The notes beneath the pieces are model-generated. The model was not told the origin of the DNA. It did no database searches and was given only the letters and a program-made list of their open reading frames with translations. DNA of 64,000 nucleotides from Rhea pennata (Eukaryota > Chordata > Aves > Rheiformes > Rheidae), in NCBI RefSeq assembly GCF_028389875.1, contig NC_084682.1, forward strand, positions 6,768,001 to 6,832,000. Reading direction: 5' to 3'. Positions 62,903-64,000 of the stretch are shown piece after piece (positions within the stretch are counted from its first letter, which is position 1; each line of letters begins with the position of its first letter). Both the position numbers and the translations under genes were made by a program.

Positions 62903-63015
62903 GCACATATGAGTGCACGCTTTAAGGATTGATGCAAAGGGGCTTGCACAGACACACACATGTTTGTGTGTGTGCATATGCATGCACCTGCATATACACT
63001 TACAAACACGCACAC
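62742..63015. repeat. TA/TG/CA dinucleotide microsatellite cluster
   Basis: Includes two long TA runs (about 62838-62852 and 62879-62901), a TG/CG run between them, and CA/TG tracts to 63015. Such alternating sequence is prone to Z-DNA and cruciform formation and to length polymorphism. Confidence 0.93.
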
Positions 63016-63259
63016 AGGTGTTTTCCCCTGAGCAGCACCATTTACAGGAATCCTTAAAATGCACCCCGAGCATCAGGAACGCAAGGTGAAGCAGCTCGCT
63101 GGAAGTTTATCTGGGCTCCTAACTCCTCCTAAGTTTCTCAGGGAGGAATCAGTCAAAATTCTGGGGAATGAAACCCAGGAAAATGAGGCGGGTTTTGCAT
63201 GGACGTGGTAAAGTCCTGAGGACTGGCATCTTCCCTCTCGTACTCCTTCGGCTCTGGTT

Positions 63260-63306
63260 AAAAAAAAAAGAAAAAAAGAAAAAGAAAAAAAAAAGAAAAA
63301 AAAAAG
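63260..63306. repeat. A-rich (AAAAG)n polypurine tract
   Basis: Nearly pure A with scattered G, 47 bases. Confidence 0.9.
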
Positions 63307-64000
63307 GTCCTGCAATGGCCAAAAGTCACTTAAGGAAAAGAAAAAGGGGGAAAAATAATTAAAAGGAAACCTCTATATCAGCTCCCTTCTCCCTGTGCCC
63401 TCTGTTTATTCTATGCTGCCTCTTTCCTGTTTAGCGTTTTACTATCTGCTCCCAGCAGGCAGGGACAAATTTGCATTTTAATGTGGTGTTGTAAGGCTAC
63501 ACAAAACACCTGTGACTAGGCAGTGCCCAGGGATGCACGCTCCCTTCTCCCTATTTATCAGCTCAGGCATTTGCCTTTTAAAGAGATGCTTAGTTCACAC
63601 CCCTCCAATCCTACCACCATCCCATTAGCTTAATATTTTGCTTAAAAAAACTGATACACTAATAAAAAAAAACAAATTTCATAAAGTATCCAACCTCCCT
63701 CATATGAAATAGTGAGAATGGGGAGGGAGGAAAAGAAATAGAAATACACCTCCGCCAGCCTCTCTAAAGAGCCCCCCCCCCTCCAGTTCTCCTCTCCTCC
63801 CTGCTGGATGCATATCCCGGTGGTGCCAGGCCTGACGCCAGGGTGAGGGGCTCTGCACCAGACTGGGTGTGTTAGGCAATGCCCCCATGCATGGCCAGTG
63901 AAGGATGCTCTCCCAGAATGCTCCCATGCTGAATTTGACCCCCAGGAATGCATTCGGTACCAGCAGCCCTTGCTGTCCCCAGTGTCCCAGCCAGCAGCCT

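Larger units (their letters stand above)
61274..64000. other. Downstream of TMEM132E, no gene seen
   Basis: Non-coding. 61.74-62.06 kb is AT-rich and could be a longer 3' UTR or conserved element (poly(A)-like AATAAA at 62031). 62.1-62.7 kb is GC-rich. 62.74-63.02 kb is a TA/CA microsatellite cluster. 63.24-63.36 kb is A-rich. 63.36-63.70 kb is mixed and possibly conserved (ATTTGCATTTTAAT near 63469). No exon was recognised. Confidence 0.5.

Overview
The window is vertebrate genomic DNA, most likely from a bird microchromosome equivalent to chicken chromosome 19. The evidence is spliced GT-AG genes, very high GC with many CpG-rich stretches, short introns in the small genes, two decayed CR1-type LINE 3' fragments (the main avian/reptilian retroposon), and the gene order CC chemokines next to TMEM132E. 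The same order is seen at human 17q12, where the CCL2/7/11/8/13/1 cluster lies beside TMEM132E. Species cannot be told from the sequence alone.

Layout. (1) 1-4.6 kb: a near-perfect inverted repeat. Both arms (1-1013, running off the left edge, and 3318-4330) carry the same CC chemokine gene facing inward; I count 12 mismatches and no indel over 1013 bases. The 2.3-kb spacer is almost exactly filled by a complete nine-exon, 286-codon PHF7/G2E3-like zinc-finger gene on the + strand. (2) 7.5-8.9 kb and 9.6-10.5 kb: two further three-exon CC chemokine genes on the - strand. The second has an extra cysteine at the position that is distinctive of CCL1, and it is the chemokine nearest TMEM132E, as human CCL1 is. 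(3) 10.5-30.4 kb: no coding gene found. It is mainly CpG-rich DNA with tandem repeats and AT-rich, homeodomain-motif-like blocks that look like conserved enhancers; the strongest is about 26.2-27.25 kb. (4) 30.4-61.3 kb: TMEM132E on the + strand, nine coding exons, 1054 codons, with a 15.2-kb first intron and a 3' UTR probably ending near 61.27 kb. (5) 61.3-64 kb: non-coding, with TA/CA microsatellites and A-rich tracts.

How the genes relate. The chemokines are small secreted attractants of leukocytes; TATA boxes lie upstream of the three whose 5' ends are visible, and AU-rich 3' ends are visible in the palindrome copies, as expected for inducible genes. TMEM132E is an unrelated single-pass neuronal/hair-cell adhesion-type membrane protein that sits beside the cluster by ancient synteny. 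The PHF7-like gene (a chromatin-reader/E3-ligase type associated with the male germ line in other animals) is the outsider, and its trapping inside a chemokine palindrome is the most unusual feature. All identifications come from reading translations, splice signals and motifs by eye; no database search was run.
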